DNA of 64,000 nucleotides from assembly GCF_044904705.1 (NCBI RefSeq), contig NZ_JADIKL010000001.1:310001-374000 (forward strand). The letters run 5' to 3'. Shown here in pieces: positions 8,035-20,092 of this stretch (within the stretch, counting starts at the first letter, position 1; the number at the start of each line of letters is the position of its first letter). A program made the position numbers and the translations under genes. The notes beneath the pieces are model-generated. The model was not told the origin of the DNA, made no database searches, and saw only the letters and a list, made by a program, of their open reading frames with translations. The stretch comes from Rhodanobacter_A agri (GTDB lineage Bacteria; Pseudomonadota; Gammaproteobacteria; Xanthomonadales; Rhodanobacteraceae).

Positions 8035-8832
8035 ATGCCGCTAGCGCTTCCTTCCATCCTCGCCATCGCGCTGTATCTGGGCGCGTCCGCCCTGCTGGCC
8101 GCCCCGCTGACCGGCTGTCCGCGCACACCGCAGCGACTGGGCTTGGGCGTCGCGGTGCTGGCCGTGCTGCTGCACATCGCGGTTCTGCTGGGCGCGCACA
8201 GCGGACGAGTGGACCTGCACTTTTTCGCCGCGCTCTCGCTAGTCGCCTGCGTGGTGGCGGCACTGACCCTGCTGGTGAACCTGTCGAAACCGGTGGCCGG
8301 GCTAGGTGTGATCGCGTTCCCGCTGGCGGCGCTATTGCTGGGGCTGGACGTATTTCTCGCACCGCGCACCACGCCGAATCCGCTGGACTGGCAGATCAGC
8401 CTGCACGTGGCGATCGCCTTGCTCGGCTACAGCGTGCTGTCGATCGCCGCGGTGCTGGCGGTGTTGCTGGCGGTACAAGAGCGCGCGCTGCGCACGCACC
8501 GTCCGATCCGGCTGGTGCGTGCATTGCCTCCATTGACGCAGACCGAATCGCTGCTGTTCCGCCTGATCGGCGCCGGTTTCGCCCTGCTCACGCTCACCTT
8601 GTTGAGCGGCCTGCTGTTCATCCAGAACATCCGTGCCCAGCACTTGATCCACACCACCGTGCTCAGCGTGCTTGCGTGGCTGATCTTCGGCACCTTGCTG
8701 TGGGGACGCTGGAAGCACGGCTGGCGCGGGCGCAGCGCGGTCAACTTGTGCCTGATCGGCATGGCCGTGCTGCTGCTGGCCTTCTTCGGCAGCAAGGCAG
8801 TACTGGAACTGATCCTGCACCGGAGCGTGTAG
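8035..8832 (+). CDS. CcsA/YpjD-like cytochrome c assembly membrane protein
   Basis: A 265-residue integral membrane protein with about eight hydrophobic helices. It matches the YpjD/HemX/CcsA family that is found opposite ffh in many gammaproteobacteria (LDWQISLHVAIALLGYSVLSI, LSGLLFIQNI, HTTVLSVLAWLIFGTLLWGR). The Trp-rich WWD heme motif of true CcsA/CcmC is not evident, so a direct heme-handling role is uncertain. I start at MPLALPS because it leads straight into the first helix; an in-frame ATG at 7987 would add 16 polar residues. The stop codon overlaps an inverted repeat. Confidence 0.75.
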   Translation: MPLALPSILAIALYLGASALLAAPLTGCPRTPQRLGLGVAVLAVLLHIAVLLGAHSGRVDLHFFAALSLVACVVAALTLLVNLSKPVAGLGVIAFPLAALLLGLDVFLAPRTTPNPLDWQISLHVAIALLGYSVLSIAAVLAVLLAVQERALRTHRPIRLVRALPPLTQTESLLFRLIGAGFALLTLTLLSGLLFIQNIRAQHLIHTTVLSVLAWLIFGTLLWGRWKHGWRGRSAVNLCLIGMAVLLLAFFGSKAVLELILHRSV

Positions 8833-8905
8833 GAGCGCACCCTGTGCGCGAATGCTCTGGCTTCGATCACACATCAGAGCATTCGCGCACAGGGTGCGCT
8901 CCTAC
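8829..8905. repeat. REP-like inverted repeat, copy 1 (31-bp perfect arms)
   Basis: Left arm 8829-8859 starting GTAGGAGCGCACCCTGTGCG and right arm 8875-8905 are perfect reverse complements over 31 bp, with a 15-nt spacer. The outer 24 bp are identical to a second copy at 52752-52829, so this is a dispersed element rather than a gene-specific terminator. It overlaps the stop of the CcsA-like gene and separates it from convergent obg. It resembles the REP elements common in Pseudomonas and Stenotrophomonas. Confidence 0.92.
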
Positions 8906-8953
8906 AGAAAATCTTCAGACCCGCGCCTCGCGCAACCTAGCAGCGGATACCGC

Positions 8954-10024
8954 TCACTCACCGCGCAGGCGCACGTCGCCCGGCGCGATCTCCGCGCGCT
9001 CTTCCGCCCGCGCCGCACGCTGCTCCTCGAAGAAGCGCTGCACCTGCTGGCACACCGCCATGGTGTTCTCGCGCGCCAGTGCCGAGACGAGGAACCACGG
9101 CGCCTGCCAGTCGAGACGACTCACGATGTCCTCGGCCACCTGCTGGCGCTCGTCCTCGGGCAGCGCGTCGGACTTGTTCAGCACCAGCCAGCGCGGGCGC
9201 TCCAGCAGTTCCGGATTGAACTTCGCCAGTTCGTGCTCGATCGCGCGCACCTGCTCCACCGGGTCGGTGTCGTCGACCGGTGCGATGTCGACCAGGTGCA
9301 GCAGCAGGCTGGTGCGCGACACGTGACGCAGAAACTGGATGCCCAGCCCGGCACCGTCGGCCGCACCCTCGATCAGGCCGGGGATGTCGGCGATCACGAA
9401 GCTCTGGTCGGTGCCCAGGCTGACCACGCCGAGGTTCGGGTGCAAGGTGGTGAACGGGTAATCCGCCACCCGCGGCGTCGCCGCCGATACCGCGCGGATG
9501 AAGGTGGACTTGCCCGCGTTCGGGAAACCGAGCAGGCCCACGTCGGCGAGCAGGCGCAGCTCCAGCTTCAGCTCGCGCGATTCACCCGGCGTGCCCTGCG
9601 TGAACTGGCGCGGCGCGCGGTTAACCGAACTCTTGAAATGGATATTGCCGAGGCCGCCCTTGCCGCCCTGCGCCACCAGCAGGCGCTGGCCGTGCGCGGT
9701 GAGGTCGCCGATCAACTCGTCGGTGTCGACATTGGTGATCATGGTGCCCACCGGCACGCGGACCGTGGTGTCCTCGCCGCCCTTGCCGTACATGTCGCTG
9801 CCCATGCCGTTCTCGCCGCGCTGCGCCTTGTAGCTGCGCTGGTGGCGGAAATCGACCAAGGTGTTGAGGCCCTCGTCGGCCACCAGCCACACCGAACCGC
9901 CACTGCCGCCGTCGCCGCCGTTCGGGCCGCCGAACGGGATGAACTTCTCGCGGCGGAAGCTCGCGCAGCCGTTGCCGCCGTCGCCGGCCTGGACCTTGAT
10001 GATTGCTTCGTCGACGAATTTCAT
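8954..10024 (-). CDS. obgE: GTPase Obg/CgtA
   Basis: A 356-residue ribosome-assembly GTPase acting on the 50S subunit and linked to stringent control. The glycine-rich Obg fold (about 1-158; GDGGNGC, FGGPNGGDGG, GGKGGLGN) precedes the G domain, with GFPNAGKS at 166-173, DIPG at 213-216 and LNKSD. The short tail is acidic and Arg-containing. The start MKFVDEA at 10024 is the canonical N-terminus, and upstream in-frame residues are rejected. It follows rpmA but is separated from it by a terminator, so it probably also has its own promoter. Confidence 0.96.
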   Translation of the reverse strand: MKFVDEAIIKVQAGDGGNGCASFRREKFIPFGGPNGGDGGSGGSVWLVADEGLNTLVDFRHQRSYKAQRGENGMGSDMYGKGGEDTTVRVPVGTMITNVDTDELIGDLTAHGQRLLVAQGGKGGLGNIHFKSSVNRAPRQFTQGTPGESRELKLELRLLADVGLLGFPNAGKSTFIRAVSAATPRVADYPFTTLHPNLGVVSLGTDQSFVIADIPGLIEGAADGAGLGIQFLRHVSRTSLLLHLVDIAPVDDTDPVEQVRAIEHELAKFNPELLERPRWLVLNKSDALPEDERQQVAEDIVSRLDWQAPWFLVSALARENTMAVCQQVQRFFEEQRAARAEERAEIAPGDVRLRGE

Positions 10025-10119
10025 GGGAGCGCCGGGATGGGGGTTCGGAAAACGTGCCCATGGTACGTCGGGCGCGTTGCTGGCAGGGCGAAGGTTGCAA
10101 GGAGCATCGCCACCTGCAG

Positions 10120-10150
10120 AAAACAAAAGCCCCGCCGAAGCGGGGCCTTT
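10120..10150 (-). terminator. Intrinsic terminator after rpmA
   Basis: On the - strand GCCCCGC-TTCG-GCGGGGC (10146-10129) forms a 7-bp GC stem with a stable TTCG tetraloop followed by TTTTGTTTT. It lies 20 bp past the rpmA stop and upstream of obg. Confidence 0.9.
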
Positions 10151-10169
10151 GCAGCAGCTTCGGAAAGGA

Positions 10170-10427
10170 TCAGGCCTTCACGACGCTGACGAAACGGCGG
10201 TTGTTCTCGCCACGGACCTTGAACTCCACCTTGCCGTCCACCAGGGCGAACAAGGTGTGGTCGCGGCCGAGGCCCACGCCGGTGCCGGCATGGAACTGGG
10301 TGCCGCGCTGACGCACGATGATGTTGCCGGCCTCGATGGCCTGGCCACCGTACACCTTCACGCCCAGGTACTTCGGGTTGGAGTCGCGACCGTTGCGGGA
10401 CGAACCTACGCCTTTTTTATGTGCCAT
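10170..10427 (-). CDS. rpmA: 50S ribosomal protein L27
   Basis: An 85-residue protein with the typical N-terminus MAHKKGVGSSRNGRDSNPK and the RQRGTQFHAG and GRDHTLFAL segments. Its N-terminal tail reaches the peptidyl-transferase centre. It lies 20 bp after rplU, the universal L21-L27 pair, and ends before a strong terminator. Confidence 0.97.
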   Translation of the reverse strand: MAHKKGVGSSRNGRDSNPKYLGVKVYGGQAIEAGNIIVRQRGTQFHAGTGVGLGRDHTLFALVDGKVEFKVRGENNRRFVSVVKA

Positions 10428-10447
10428 GACTGTTTACTCCGGCTGTA

Positions 10448-10762
10448 TCAGGCGTTGATGCCCGTGATCTCGACTTCAGTGAAGTGCTGGCGGTGGCCCT
10501 GCTGGCGCTTGTAGTGCTTGCGGCGGCGGAACTTGACGATGCGCACCTTGTCGGCACGGCCGTGCTTGCGCACGGTGGCGGACACGGTGGCGCCGGCCAC
10601 GACGGGCGCGCCGACGGTGATCGACTCGCCTTCGCCGACCAGCAGCACCTGGTCGAACTTCACGGCGGCGCCTTCTTCGGCGTCAAGCAGCTCCACGCGC
10701 AGGACGTCGCCCTGCTGCACGCGATACTGCTTGCCACCGGTCTTGATGACTGCGTAACTCAT
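10448..10762 (-). CDS. rplU: 50S ribosomal protein L21
   Basis: A 104-residue protein beginning MSYAVIKTGGKQYRVQQGD, with the diagnostic KFRRRKHYKRQQGHRQ segment that binds 23S rRNA. First gene of the rplU-rpmA operon, divergent from uvrA across a 200-bp region that must carry both promoters. Confidence 0.97.
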   Translation of the reverse strand: MSYAVIKTGGKQYRVQQGDVLRVELLDAEEGAAVKFDQVLLVGEGESITVGAPVVAGATVSATVRKHGRADKVRIVKFRRRKHYKRQQGHRQHFTEVEITGINA

Positions 10763-10910
10763 GGGATTATCCCTTCTGTCGTTATTCTCTTGGGTTCCGT
10801 CACGGCCTTTCGGGCCGGACGAACCGCGGATTATAGCCAGCCGCGGCGGCGCTGGTCAAATCGTGACCACCCGGAAACACGTGGCGGGACGCCCGGCTCC
10901 ATCAGGCAAT

Positions 10911-10936
10911 AACTAACCTGCCTAGTTTGGTATAGT
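10911..10936 (+). promoter_or_regulatory. Possible uvrA promoter/operator
   Basis: Upstream of uvrA is AACTA-N7-TAGTT (10911-10915/10923-10927), next to a TATAGT hexamer (10931-10936) that could be a -10 element 27 bp before the start codon. uvrA is usually in the SOS regulon, and Xanthomonad LexA sites are built on TTAG/CTAA half-sites, so the symmetry is suggestive. The match to a known LexA box is weak. Confidence 0.3.
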
Positions 10937-10962
10937 TCACTTTTCCCCTTGCGACCCCACGC

Positions 10963-13892
<2,930 letters not shown>

Positions 13893-13896
<4 letters not shown>

Positions 13897-14390
13897 GCAA
13901 GACCGACAACGCATTGCCCAAGCCAGCGCGCCGCGGCAAGAAAGCCGAACCCGCCGCCGCGGCGCCAGCAGCTCCCGACGCGGCGCAGGCCGCACCGCTC
14001 GCGCTGTTCACGGCCGACATTGCCGTGCGCTGGCGCGACCTCGATGCCTTCAACCACGTCAACAATTCGAACTACCTCACCTTCCTCGAGGAGGCGCGGC
14101 TGCAGTGGCTGAAGCACGTGCCCGGCCCGTGGTTCGACGAGCACAGCATGCCGGTGATGGCCGCCGTGCAGCTCAACTACCGTCGCCCGATCGAGTGGCC
14201 CGCGCACTTGCACGTGCAGTTGTACTGCGAGCGCGTCGGCAGCAGCTCCATGACCATCGCCCACCGCCTGGTGGACGCTGCCGATGCCGGCATCCTCTAC
14301 TGCGACGGCCATGTGGTGATGGTGTGGATGGACCCCGCCACTGGCAAACCGGTGCCGCTGCCGGACGCGATCCGCGCCTCAGCCGGCTAG
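13893..14390 (+). CDS. Hotdog-fold acyl-CoA thioesterase (4HBT family)
   Basis: 165 residues. A flexible Lys/Ala/Pro-rich N-terminal stretch of about 35 residues precedes a single hotdog domain with the 4HBT signature WRDLDAFNHVNNSNYL, in which the first Asp is the usual catalytic residue, and YRRPIEWPAHLHV. It most likely hydrolyses acyl-CoA; the chain preference cannot be read. The ATG overlaps the uvrA stop, indicating coupling, and the AraC-type gene follows after 13 bp. The longer open frame in this phase back to 13188 is a shadow of uvrA. Confidence 0.85.
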
Positions 14391-14403
14391 GCCGGCAGCT
14401 GCC

Positions 14404-15039
14404 ATGCGCGACCTCCCTGCTCTTGTCCGCACCGCATTCGCGGTCAGCCGCGACGCGGACGAGCCGGTAGAGAGCATCGCGGGAGAGCGCCATGCCTGGC
14501 GCTTTCGCCTGCACTTCCACGCCGGCGACGAGATCGTTCGTGTGCTCGCCGGTCGCGCCCGGCTGCGGTTGCCCGATGGTTGCCGCGAAGTCGCCGCCGG
14601 CGACACGCTGGTAGTACCGGCTGGCGTCGTCCATCGCTTCGAACCAGTGGATCGACAGGGCTGGGCCTTCGTCTCGCGCTTCGCGGCGGCATCCCACACG
14701 ACGGCGCGCAGAACCGCCTCGATGGCCGCCCAGGCCGCCGCACTGCTGGCGCAGCGCCCCTCGCTGCGCACCGATGTCGCCGCCGTCGCGCGAAGCTGCG
14801 CGGTGTCCGAAGGCTATCTGTCTCGCGCCTTCCGCCGCGAGACCGGCAGCAGCCTGCACAACTTCCACGTGCTGCTCGCCCTGCACCGGGCGAAAGCGCT
14901 GCTGCGCCGGCAGACGCCCGTGGCGGAGGCCGCCCTGGCAGCCGGCTTCTATGACCAGGCACACCTCAATCGCGAGTTCGTCCGCACCTATGGCATGACT
15001 CCGGCCGCCTTCCGCAGCGGTTGGGCCGCTGCCGCGTGA
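14404..15039 (+). CDS. AraC-family transcriptional regulator
   Basis: A 211-residue regulator. An N-terminal cupin-like ligand domain (about 25-90; HFHAGDEIVRVLAGRARLRL, VVPAGVVHRFEP) is joined to two helix-turn-helix motifs (about 115-205; VAAVARSCAVSEGYLSRAFR and AALAAGFYDQAHLNREF). It is shorter than typical AraC proteins (about 280-300) but complete for the small AraC-with-cupin class. Target and ligand are not evident. Same strand as uvrA and the thioesterase, 13 bp behind. Confidence 0.88.
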   Translation: MRDLPALVRTAFAVSRDADEPVESIAGERHAWRFRLHFHAGDEIVRVLAGRARLRLPDGCREVAAGDTLVVPAGVVHRFEPVDRQGWAFVSRFAAASHTTARRTASMAAQAAALLAQRPSLRTDVAAVARSCAVSEGYLSRAFRRETGSSLHNFHVLLALHRAKALLRRQTPVAEAALAAGFYDQAHLNREFVRTYGMTPAAFRSGWAAAA

Positions 15040-15046
15040 AGCTGCC

Positions 15047-15535
15047 TCAGCTCAGTTCCAGCGCCATGTACAAGGTGCCCGGCAGCGGGTTGTCGTAATA
15101 CGGCGGCACCGGGCGGAAGCCCAGTGCCGCGTACAGGTGCCTTGCGGCATCCATGGCGGCCAGCGTGTCCAGCACCATGCGCGCATGACCCGCCTCGCGG
15201 GCGCGTGCGATGGCCGCCTCCGCCAGCCCACGCCCCAGCGCCTGTCCGCGCGCGGCAGGGCGCAGGTACAGACGCTTCATCTCGGCCGTGCCCGCCATCG
15301 CCGTCGGCCGCAATCCCACGCAACCCAACACCGTACCCGTGGCATCGCGGGCAATCAGGATGTCGCCCTGCGGCGGCGCGTACTTGCCAGGCAGTTGCGC
15401 CAGCTCCGCCGCGAAGCCCTGAAAGGAAAGATCGATGCCGAGGCTGTCCGCATATTCCGCGAACAGCTCGCGCACCACGTCGCCGTCCGCGGGAAAGCGC
15501 GCCGACGCAATACTGATTCCCGATGCAGCCGACAT
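15047..15535 (-). CDS. GNAT-family N-acetyltransferase
   Basis: A 162-residue single-domain GNAT. Acetyl-CoA-binding motif A is RPAARGQALGRGLAEAAIA (R/Q-x-x-G-x-G/A type), preceded by strand VLGCVGLRP and followed by GHARMVLDTL and AARHLYAALGFRPVPPYYDN. The substrate is unknown. Convergent with the AraC-family gene, 7 bp between stops. Confidence 0.88.
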   Translation of the reverse strand: MSAASGISIASARFPADGDVVRELFAEYADSLGIDLSFQGFAAELAQLPGKYAPPQGDILIARDATGTVLGCVGLRPTAMAGTAEMKRLYLRPAARGQALGRGLAEAAIARAREAGHARMVLDTLAAMDAARHLYAALGFRPVPPYYDNPLPGTLYMALELS

Positions 15536-15629
15536 GCCCGATCGCCTCCGCAGCCTGATCCTGTCAGTCTGCCGGAGACGATCGGCGCATGCTTGGATGA
15601 TCCTGACCTCGCTACACGCGCGGCCCGTC

Positions 15630-17876
15630 CTACTTCACCAGGATCTCGTCCACGAACAACCAGGTGTTCGTGGCGCCGTCCGGGAAGCCGGCCGGCACCG
15701 CGGTGTAGCGATTCGCCACAACGCGGACGTAGCGTGCGCCCAACGGCTTGCCCGCCTTGAACGTCACGTGGAACTGATGTGCGGTCGAGTCCATCACGTC
15801 AGCCTTCGGCTGCTCGGTATCGATCGTGTTCCAGTGCTTCCCGTCGTCGGAAACCTCGAAGCTCACAGTGCGCGGCGGCAGGATGCGCGAGCCGGAGTCC
15901 TGCAGGAAATCCATCGTAATCGCATGGATCGCCGTGGGCTTCTGCAGGTCGATGGCGGCGTCCACATCGGCGTCGTTCCAACCCGACCATTGCCCGTTGT
16001 GGAAGTCGTCGCCGCCCAGCACGCCATCCGTCAAGGCGGTGGCGGGCGCGTACTTCGGCGACACCGGCTGGGTCAGGGTCAACGGCTTGCCGGTGGCAAG
16101 GTTGTCCACCAAGGTGAAGACCGTCGGATTGTCGTAGCGCAGCCCCTTGCGGAACGGCACTACCTTGAGCGTGCCGGCATGATGCAGCGCCACCGAGCCG
16201 GTGAACGGCGGCGAGCTGGCGGTGGGCGTGCTGCCGTCCAGGGTGTAATGGTTCGCCAGGTCGTCGAAGCCGCGCAGCGCGCGCAGCTGCCAATTACCTT
16301 GCGCGTCGGCGGTCAGCGCGTACTGGACCACCGCACGATCCTCGGGGCCATACGCTACCTGCCATGCATCCAGCCGCGGATACTGTGCCTGCAGGCGTTG
16401 CTGGAAATCCGCCCAGGCCGCATCGTCGTGTGCGTTGCCGCGCCACAAGTTGTCTGCAAAGGCCAGCACGCGCGGATACAGCTTGGATTCGGCGTTGTAC
16501 GGGTTCGCACGCTCGCTCCACAGCGGCGCTTCGGCACCCAGCAATTGCGGGCGATGCGCCGCGAACACCGCGGCATCCGTCTTCGCGTCGCTTGCACCGC
16601 TGTCGTTGGCAATGTCGGTATGGAACACGTCCTTCACCGTCAGCGAATCCAGCGCATGGTCGATGTAGAACGGCCCGGCGACCACCACGCGATTGCCGTT
16701 CGCCAGCGCCTTGGCCTGTTCGTCCGCGCCGCGCCAGGCTTCGATGACCGCCTGCGTGTCGGCACCGCCCTCGAGGATCTCGTCCCAGCCGACCAGGGTT
16801 TTGCCCTTGCCTTCCAGCCAATGCTGGATGCGCTTGATGAAGTAACTCTGCAAGCCCTCTTCGTCCTTCAGGCCCTGCTTGTGCATCAGCGCCTGGCAGG
16901 AAGCGCAGTCGTGCCAGCGATCCTTCGGCACCTCGTCGCCGCCGATGTGCACGTACTGCGACGGGAACAGCGGCAGTACTTCGTCCAGCACGTTCTCGAT
17001 GAAGGTGAAGGTGCCTTCGTCACCCACGCAGTCGATGTTCTTGTGCACGCCCCAGGCCGTGGTCACCGCCACCTGCTTCTTGTCGCACGACAGCTCGGGG
17101 TAGGCCGCGATCGCGGCCACGCTATGGCCCGGCATCTCGATCTCGGGGATCACGGTGATGTTGCGCTGGCGCGCGTAGTTCACCACTTCGCGGATCTGCG
17201 TCTGGGTGTAGAAACCGCCGTAGCGCGTGCCATCCGACTCGGTGCGCCATGCACCGACGCTGGTGAGTTTCGGATAGCGCTTGATCTCGATGCGCCAGCC
17301 CTGGTCGTCGGTGAGATGCCAGTGGAAGGTGTTGATCTTGTAATAGCTGAGCAGGTCGAGCTGCTTTTCGACGAAACTCACCGGATAGAAATGCCGGCTG
17401 ACATCCAGCATCACGCCGCGCCAGGCGTAGGCCGGCACGTCCTCGATATGCACGGCGGGAATCTCCACGCGCGCGGCCTTCCCGAGCGGCAGCAGCTGGC
17501 GCAGCGTCTGCACGCCCCAGAACAAGCCCTTGCCGGTGGACGCGCTGATGGTGACCCGCTCCGGCGTCACCGCGAGCCGGTAGGCCTCGTCGCCCTGTAC
17601 GGCAGGATCGAGCTTCAGCACGATGCCGTGCGCGGCGGCGCCTTCGCGCACCGCGATCCCGGTCTGCGCGCGGATCGCCTCGCGCAGGAAGGCGGCGATC
17701 TCGCGGCTGCGGGCGTCCTTCGGTGCATCCACGCGGGTGCGAGCGTCCAGCCGGTAGCTGCCTTGCTCCAGTTGCAGGTGCTGCGGCTCTGGAACAATCG
17801 AGACACCGGCCGCCATGCCCAGCGCCGGAAGAAGTGTGGACAGGCCCAGCAGGTATCGCGCAAGGATCTTCGACAT
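15630..17876 (-). CDS. GH20 beta-N-acetylhexosaminidase
   Basis: A 748-residue exported glycosidase. A signal peptide (about 1-23, MSKILARYLLG...LGMAAG) is followed by the GH20 N-terminal alpha/beta domain (about 25-145), then the TIM barrel with catalytic pair Asp314-Glu315 in HIGGDEVP and substrate residues HWHLTDDQGWRIEIK. The C-terminal region (about 600-748) contains a carbohydrate-binding, F5/8-type-like module (RYVRVVANRY...FVDEI). It releases terminal GlcNAc/GalNAc from glycans. It is divergent from the fucose operon and shares a 15-bp upstream motif with fucP, suggesting coordinated use of host or fungal glycans. Confidence 0.93.
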   Translation of the reverse strand: MSKILARYLLGLSTLLPALGMAAGVSIVPEPQHLQLEQGSYRLDARTRVDAPKDARSREIAAFLREAIRAQTGIAVREGAAAHGIVLKLDPAVQGDEAYRLAVTPERVTISASTGKGLFWGVQTLRQLLPLGKAARVEIPAVHIEDVPAYAWRGVMLDVSRHFYPVSFVEKQLDLLSYYKINTFHWHLTDDQGWRIEIKRYPKLTSVGAWRTESDGTRYGGFYTQTQIREVVNYARQRNITVIPEIEMPGHSVAAIAAYPELSCDKKQVAVTTAWGVHKNIDCVGDEGTFTFIENVLDEVLPLFPSQYVHIGGDEVPKDRWHDCASCQALMHKQGLKDEEGLQSYFIKRIQHWLEGKGKTLVGWDEILEGGADTQAVIEAWRGADEQAKALANGNRVVVAGPFYIDHALDSLTVKDVFHTDIANDSGASDAKTDAAVFAAHRPQLLGAEAPLWSERANPYNAESKLYPRVLAFADNLWRGNAHDDAAWADFQQRLQAQYPRLDAWQVAYGPEDRAVVQYALTADAQGNWQLRALRGFDDLANHYTLDGSTPTASSPPFTGSVALHHAGTLKVVPFRKGLRYDNPTVFTLVDNLATGKPLTLTQPVSPKYAPATALTDGVLGGDDFHNGQWSGWNDADVDAAIDLQKPTAIHAITMDFLQDSGSRILPPRTVSFEVSDDGKHWNTIDTEQPKADVMDSTAHQFHVTFKAGKPLGARYVRVVANRYTAVPAGFPDGATNTWLFVDEILVK

Positions 17877-18023
17877 CAATGCATCCCCTCGTCGGTCGGA
17901 CGGAGCCGGCGGCCATGGCGCATATCCGGCGCATGGCGGCAGCCGGGAACCGGGGATTACCCCGGTGGTTTGCCGATGCCTGGAGTCCGTGGCGTCGGCA
18001 CACATACTCACTTGTAAATCATC

Positions 18024-18038
18024 GTTTCATATGTGCAC
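18024..18038 (+). promoter_or_regulatory. Shared 15-bp motif, copy 1 (candidate IclR-type site)
   Basis: GTTTCATATGTGCAC lies in the divergent region between the hexosaminidase and the fucose dehydrogenase. The same motif, with 14 of 15 bases identical, occurs in reverse orientation at 26232-26246 between fucP and the IclR regulator. This 275-bp region (17877-18151) is also locally AT-richer than its flanks, as promoters are. Confidence 0.5.
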
Positions 18039-18151
18039 ACTAACGTGCAAGCTCCGATGTACAAGGCTGCGCACTAAGGCGCAGCCTCGATCACGCCGCC
18101 CGGCCGGGCAGGCAACGCGCCCGGCGACACCACGCAGCGCAGGATGAAGAC

Positions 18152-19198
18152 ATGACGCATGCCAGCGCAGACGCCGCACAGCCCCACTCCACGGGGACGC
18201 CGGGACGCGAGGCGACCCGCCGGCTGCCGCGGCTCTCCTTTGGCGGCGCGCCGATCGGCAATCTATATGCCGGCGTGACGGACGCCGACGCCATCGACAC
18301 GGTGCAACACGCCTGGCAACTCGGCGTCAGCCATTTCGATACGGCGCCTTACTACGGCTACGGCCTCAGCGAGACCCGCCTCGGCACGGCGCTGGCGGGT
18401 ATTCCACGCGCCGACTACAGCTTGTCGACCAAGGTCGGCCGCCTGCTGCTGGACGCCGACGACAGCCAGCCGGCGCCCGACGACGGCTTCGCGGTGCAGG
18501 GACGGCAGGCCGTGTTCGACTACAGCCGCGACGGCATCCTGCGCTCGGTGGAATCCAGCCTGCGCCGGCTCGGCACCGACCACATCGAGATCCTGCTGTT
18601 GCACGACATCGGCGCGCTGACCCACGGCGCGCAGCATCCAGCCGTCCTGCGCCAGGCGCTGGACGAAGCGCTGCCGACCATGGCCGAGTTGCGCAGCCAG
18701 GGCGTCTGCGGCGCCATCGGCCTGGGTGTCAACGAACAAGAGGTGTGCCTGCAGGTGATGCCGGCGTTCGCGCTGGACGTCGTCATGCTGGCCGGCCGCT
18801 ACACCTTGTTCGAGCAGGGCGACAGCGCGCAGCTGATGGCGGAAGCCGTGCGGCGCAACGTCGCCGTGATGGCCGCCGGCCCGTACAACTCCGGCCTGCT
18901 GGGCGCCGACGACGCACCCGGCGCCACCTACAACTACGCCCCGGCCGATGCCGCGACGCGTGCGCGCGCCCAGCGCTACTACGAGCTTTGCGGGCGTTTT
19001 GACGTCACGGTCGGCGCCGCCGCGCTGCAGTTCCCACTGGCCCATCCCGCCGTCGCCACCGTGGTGTGCGGCCTGCGTTCGCCCGTGGAAGTCGACAGCG
19101 CCGTGCAACGCATGCACGCCCCCCTGCCGCCCGCGCTATGGGACGGACTGCGCCAGGCCGGCCTGCTCGACGCCAGCGCGAGTACGCCATGCAGCTGA
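18152..19198 (+). CDS. L-fucose dehydrogenase-like aldo/keto reductase
   Basis: A 348-residue aldo/keto reductase. The catalytic tetrad is visible: Asp in HFDTAPYYGYG with the general-acid Tyr, Lys in STKVGR, His in LLLHDIG. C-terminal NAD(P)-binding follows in VVCGLRSPVEVDSAV. It matches the D-threo-aldose/L-fucose 1-dehydrogenase subgroup. By context it oxidises L-fucose to L-fuconolactone, step 1 of the non-phosphorylative pathway. It is the first gene of the operon 18152-24467, and its stop overlaps the lactonase start by 10 bp. Confidence 0.88.
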   Translation: MTHASADAAQPHSTGTPGREATRRLPRLSFGGAPIGNLYAGVTDADAIDTVQHAWQLGVSHFDTAPYYGYGLSETRLGTALAGIPRADYSLSTKVGRLLLDADDSQPAPDDGFAVQGRQAVFDYSRDGILRSVESSLRRLGTDHIEILLLHDIGALTHGAQHPAVLRQALDEALPTMAELRSQGVCGAIGLGVNEQEVCLQVMPAFALDVVMLAGRYTLFEQGDSAQLMAEAVRRNVAVMAAGPYNSGLLGADDAPGATYNYAPADAATRARAQRYYELCGRFDVTVGAAALQFPLAHPAVATVVCGLRSPVEVDSAVQRMHAPLPPALWDGLRQAGLLDASASTPCS

Positions 19199-20064
19199 TC
19201 GACGCCCACCAGCACTATTGGTGCGTGGATCGCGGCGACTACATCTGGCTGCATGACGCGCCTGTTTCGCTGCAACGCGACTACCTGCCCATCGACCTGC
19301 AAGCGCAGCGCAGCGCCGCCGGCGTGGCCGGCAGCGTGCTGGTGCAGGCGGCGGCGAGCGAAGCGGAAACGCGCTACCTGTTCGAGCTGGCCCGCACCGA
19401 CCGCAGCATCCTCGGCGTGGTCGGCTGGGTGGATTTCGAGGCGCCGGACGTGGCTGCGCGCATCCACACGTTGGCGCGCGACGGCGACGGCCTGTTGCTC
19501 GGCCTGCGACCGATGGCGCAGGACCACCCCGATCCCGACTGGCTGGCACGCCCGGAACTCGACGCGGCCTTCGATAGCCTGCAAGCGCACGATCTCGCCT
19601 TCGATGCCCTGGTGCGTCCGCCGCAGCTGCCGGCGTTGCAGCGCCGGCTGCGACGCGAACGCGAGCTGCGCGTGGTGCTCGACCATGCCGGCAAGCCGGA
19701 CATCGCGCATGGCCACTTCGACGCCTGGGCCCAGCCGATCCGCGAGCTGGCCGAGCTGCCCAAGCTCTGCTGCAAGTTCTCCGGCCTGCTGACCGAGCTT
19801 GCGCCCGGCGCGCCGACCAACGCGCTCGATCCGTATGTCGAGCATCTGTTTGCGAGCTTCGGCCCCGGGCGCCTGATCTGGGGCAGCGATTGGCCGGTAC
19901 TCACGCTGCGCGACAGCTATGCGCACTGGCTGGAACTGGCCCGCGCGTTCGCGCAACGGCACGCCCCCCACGCGCTGGAGCGCATCTTCAGCCGCAACGC
20001 GCTGGCGTTCTACCGGCCGCGACGCGCACCCGATTTCCCCGCTTCTGCAGGAGCCCCCGCATGA
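19189..20064 (+). CDS. L-fuconolactone hydrolase (amidohydrolase family)
   Basis: A 291-residue TIM-barrel amidohydrolase (Amidohydro_2). MQLIDAHQHYW carries the metal-binding HxH, VLDHAGKPD a further metal His, and WGSDWPV the catalytic Asp. In Xanthomonas-type pathways this protein opens L-fucono-1,5-lactone to L-fuconate, step 2. ATG 19189 sits inside the end of the dehydrogenase gene (10-bp overlap); longer starts in this frame overlap that gene much more and lack family similarity. Confidence 0.88.
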   Translation: MQLIDAHQHYWCVDRGDYIWLHDAPVSLQRDYLPIDLQAQRSAAGVAGSVLVQAAASEAETRYLFELARTDRSILGVVGWVDFEAPDVAARIHTLARDGDGLLLGLRPMAQDHPDPDWLARPELDAAFDSLQAHDLAFDALVRPPQLPALQRRLRRERELRVVLDHAGKPDIAHGHFDAWAQPIRELAELPKLCCKFSGLLTELAPGAPTNALDPYVEHLFASFGPGRLIWGSDWPVLTLRDSYAHWLELARAFAQRHAPHALERIFSRNALAFYRPRRAPDFPASAGAPA

Positions 20065-20092
20065 ACCACCTCACCGTCCACGGAGCACGCCC

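Noticed and set aside
15435..18017. 860-codon open frame on + opposite the GH20 gene
   Set aside because: High-GC antisense shadow. The - strand carries a full GH20 enzyme with catalytic residues; the + translation has no recognisable domain.
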